Shown here: positions 34,251 to 36,310 of the stretch, in pieces | How positions within the stretch are numbered: position 1 is the first letter of the stretch | Layout: every line of letters begins with the position of its first letter | Origin: Candidatus Gottesmanbacteria bacterium | Lineage (GTDB): Bacteria > Patescibacteriota > Microgenomatia > UBA10105 > UBA927 | Direction: 5' to 3' | Length of the DNA stretch: 36,310 nt | Assembly (NCBI GenBank): GCA_016218215.1 | Contig: JACREM010000092.1 | Location: 1-36,310 of the forward strand | Made by a program: the position numbers and the translations under genes | Notes under the pieces: model-generated | The model's database searches: none | Told to the model about the DNA's origin: nothing | Seen by the model: the letters and a program-made list of their open reading frames with translations, nothing else

Positions 34251-34790
34251 ATGAAGAATAACGGAATTTTGCGACAGGTTGCACAGCTTGGCGAACCTGT
34301 TTTGAGGAAAATAGCAGTCCCCGTATCCAATGTTGAAGAAACAAGGATTCAACAGCTTATTGATGATCTTCTCGCTACGATCAAAGATGTTCATGGTGTT
34401 GGTATGGCCGCTCCACAGGTCTATGAATCTCTTCGGATTTTTGTCGTTGCCTCCAATCCAAATCCGCGCTATCCAAACGCTCCGAAAATGAATCCGACAG
34501 CGGTCATAAATCCGGAAATACTTTCAAATTCGAAAGATAAGGAAAAAGATTGGGAAGGATGCCTGAGCATTCCCGGTATTCGTGGTTTAGTTCCACGATA
34601 CAAGTCTATTCGCGTACGATTTACTACCAGAGATGGAAAGGTTGTTGAAAAAATATATAAAGACTTTATCGCAAGAATATTTCAACATGAATTTGATCAT
34701 CTCGAAGGCATTGTGTTTCTTGATAGACTCGAATCAAATAAAGACATCGTTTCAGAAAAAGAATATCAGAAAATAGTTACACGCAAATGA
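34251..34790 (+). CDS. def: Peptide deformylase
   Basis: GVGMAAPQV; WEGCLSIPG; FQHEFDHLEG. Confidence 0.95.
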   Translation: MKNNGILRQVAQLGEPVLRKIAVPVSNVEETRIQQLIDDLLATIKDVHGVGMAAPQVYESLRIFVVASNPNPRYPNAPKMNPTAVINPEILSNSKDKEKDWEGCLSIPGIRGLVPRYKSIRVRFTTRDGKVVEKIYKDFIARIFQHEFDHLEGIVFLDRLESNKDIVSEKEYQKIVTRK

Positions 34791-34815
34791 AATTTAAATG
34801 AATGGGGTAATTTTT

Positions 34816-35349
34816 ATGTCTTGGAAAAAGATTTCATCAAAAATCGTATACAGTAGTCCATATCTTTCGCTTCGCGAAGATCGTGTGATTCAGCCTGATG
34901 GAAATGAGGGTATATACAACGTCCTTGAGCGTCAGCCATTTGTAGCAGTGCTTGTTTTAGAAGATGACAATATTTATTTAGTTTCTCAATTTCGATACCC
35001 AATAAATCAACGGTCGCTTGAAATTCCCGAAGGGGCTATGGAAGAAAACGAGAAGCCTGAAGATACTGCTCTTCGAGAACTTAGAGAAGAGGTCGGAAAA
35101 AATGCCATGAGCCTTGAATCACTCGGGTCACTCTATATTGGTCCTGGTTTGACCAGTCAGAAGCTGTACGTCTTTGTCGCCCGTGATCTGATGGATTGCA
35201 ATACTAAACGCGAATTGACAGAAAAAGACATGGAAATTGTAAAAATACCGTTTCGGGAGTTTGAGGATCTGATAAAAGATGGAAAGATTTTTGATGCACC
35301 GACGGTCGCGTCCTACGGTTTATTCAAAAGCTGTAGAAGTGTCGAATGA
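34816..35349 (+). CDS. Nudix hydrolase, ADP-ribose pyrophosphatase-like
   Basis: SLEIPEGAMEENEKPEDTALRELREEVGK Nudix box; upstream ATG at 34798 also possible. Confidence 0.9.
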   Translation: MSWKKISSKIVYSSPYLSLREDRVIQPDGNEGIYNVLERQPFVAVLVLEDDNIYLVSQFRYPINQRSLEIPEGAMEENEKPEDTALRELREEVGKNAMSLESLGSLYIGPGLTSQKLYVFVARDLMDCNTKRELTEKDMEIVKIPFREFEDLIKDGKIFDAPTVASYGLFKSCRSVE

Positions 35350-35368
35350 TCTAGTGTATAGTTAGAGT

Positions 35369-35887
35369 ATGGAAACTCCTGCCGGGATACCTAAGCCGCA
35401 AAAAGAAGAAGTCTATCTCACCTGGTCTTCTCCGTCCCGATTGTTTAAAAAGAGAAACAAAGAATATTTCACCAATATCGGCGCGATTGTGTTTCTTCTG
35501 ACGATTATTTTGGTATTTGCTCGCGAGTTTTTGCTCGTTGCTGCGGTACTTTCTATCGTGTTTCTTATCTATGTTCTCTCTACCGTCCCGCCGGAAGAAG
35601 TGGAACATAGAATTACGAATCTTGGCATAGAGAGTGCGGGACATTTTTATCGGTGGGAAGAGCTCGTGGAATTTTGGATGGAAGAGCAGTGGGATCAGTA
35701 TATTCTCGTGTTACGACCATATTTTGGGACACGGATTATTTTGCTTTTAGGAAATCAGGAGCGGCAGATGGTTCGTACGTTTGTCGCAAAGCACATACCT
35801 TTTCGGGAGCACCCGGAAAAGACATGGGTAGATAACGCGGCAAACTGGCTTACAAAAAAAATCCCTCTCGAATCGACAACGTCCTAG
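35369..35887 (+). CDS. Two-TM membrane protein with PH-like C-terminal region
   Basis: Two adjacent TM segments then ITNLGIESAGHFYRWEELVEFW. Confidence 0.6.
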   Translation: METPAGIPKPQKEEVYLTWSSPSRLFKKRNKEYFTNIGAIVFLLTIILVFAREFLLVAAVLSIVFLIYVLSTVPPEEVEHRITNLGIESAGHFYRWEELVEFWMEEQWDQYILVLRPYFGTRIILLLGNQERQMVRTFVAKHIPFREHPEKTWVDNAANWLTKKIPLESTTS

Positions 35888-35908
35888 CTCGTTGGAGCTT
35901 TTTTTTTC
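35886..35908 (+). terminator. Rho-independent terminator
   Basis: AGCTC-GTTG-GAGCT stem followed by a T run. Confidence 0.8.
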
Positions 35909-35929
35909 CCGTAGTACAATACGCTCATT

Positions 35930-36001
35930 GCTCTCGTAGTTCAATGGATAGAATGCGGCCCTGCGAAGGCTGTGATGACAGTTCGACTCTGTCCGAGAGC
36001 G
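35930..36001 (+). tRNA. tRNA-Arg (anticodon GCG)
   Basis: GCTCTCG...CGAGAGC acceptor, anticodon loop CTGCGAA, T-arm GACAG-TTCGACT-CTGTC; CCA encoded at 36002-36004. Confidence 0.9.
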
Positions 36002-36035
36002 CCACGTCAAACGTGGCTGTCGAGTTTGACTCGAC
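36001..36035 (+). repeat. 35-nt double hairpin, copy 2: GCCACG-TCAAA-CGTGGC T GTCGAG-TTTGA-CTCGAC
   Basis: Same architecture and length as 25134..25168; begins at the tRNA-Arg discriminator base and incorporates the encoded CCA. Confidence 0.9.
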
Positions 36036-36086
36036 GCATTGACGACATTCAAAACAGTAAGACATGGTGGGCTTCTGACCACAAAG

Positions 36087-36172
36087 GGAGGGTTGGCTGA
36101 GCGGTTCAAAGCGACAGTCTCGAAAACTGTTCTCCCGCAAGGGAGGCACAGGTTCAAATCCTGTACCCTCCG
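36087..36172 (+). tRNA. tRNA-Ser (anticodon CGA)
   Basis: GGAGGGT...ACCCTCC acceptor, loop CTCGAAA, long variable arm. Confidence 0.94.
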
Positions 36173-36310
36173 CTGAAAATGAAATCATTGATATGTAAAT
36201 TATTCCCGCCGATACGTTTTTTCTGATTCTTAAAGTTGACAACTCTTGAGTGTTCTTTTAGAATAATGTCAAGTGGACTTGACATTATGAATGATATACG
36301 AGAATATATA

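Noticed and set aside
35747-36242. Minus-strand ORFs across the tRNA-Arg / tRNA-Ser region
   Set aside because: They are translations of tRNA genes and the hairpin element, typical spurious ORFs.

Overview
Gene-dense 36.3 kb window, probably from a small-genome bacterium of the CPR/Patescibacteria (Microgenomates-like) type; the lineage is inferred only from gene content and style. Main contents, left to right: (1) a MntA/HepT-type nucleotidyltransferase/HEPN toxin-antitoxin pair; (2) a 1338-aa protein of unknown function converging on a VirB6/TrbL-like polytopic protein and six tandem VirB2/TrbC-pilin-like two-TM paralogs, with two more paralogs at 18.7-19.6 kb; (3) an ECF-like sigma factor plus small membrane proteins; (4) a complete-looking mevalonate operon: class I HMG-CoA reductase, archaeal-style HMG-CoA synthase + thiolase + DUF35, two GHMP kinases (one fused to a Nudix/IDI-like domain), diphosphomevalonate decarboxylase and UPP synthase; (5) SpoIID, PH-domain and PP2C-like/beta-propeller membrane proteins; (6) smpB followed by an unannotated tmRNA whose reading frame appears to encode a 40-aa tag; (7) a GIY-YIG gene split by a -1 frameshift at T_TTT_TTG, then ComF and thiamine pyrophosphokinase; (8) three tRNA-Ser and one tRNA-Arg(GCG); (9) Fic protein, second GIY-YIG, deaminase, several Nudix proteins, AbiEii-like protein, AKR, nucleosidase, HAD and peptide deformylase. 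The most unusual non-coding signals are: a 35-nt double hairpin with complementary loops (TCAAA / TTTGA) found twice, each copy starting exactly at the discriminator base of a tRNA-like 3' end (tmRNA, tRNA-Arg), with only compensatory stem differences; several 28-bp arrays of exactly four heptamers lying inside or between the mevalonate genes; and an octamer array whose 18-mer recurs inside comF, interrupted there by a perfect 16-bp palindrome flanked by CGAA duplications. All calls come from reading the sequence and the supplied ORFs; no database search was run.
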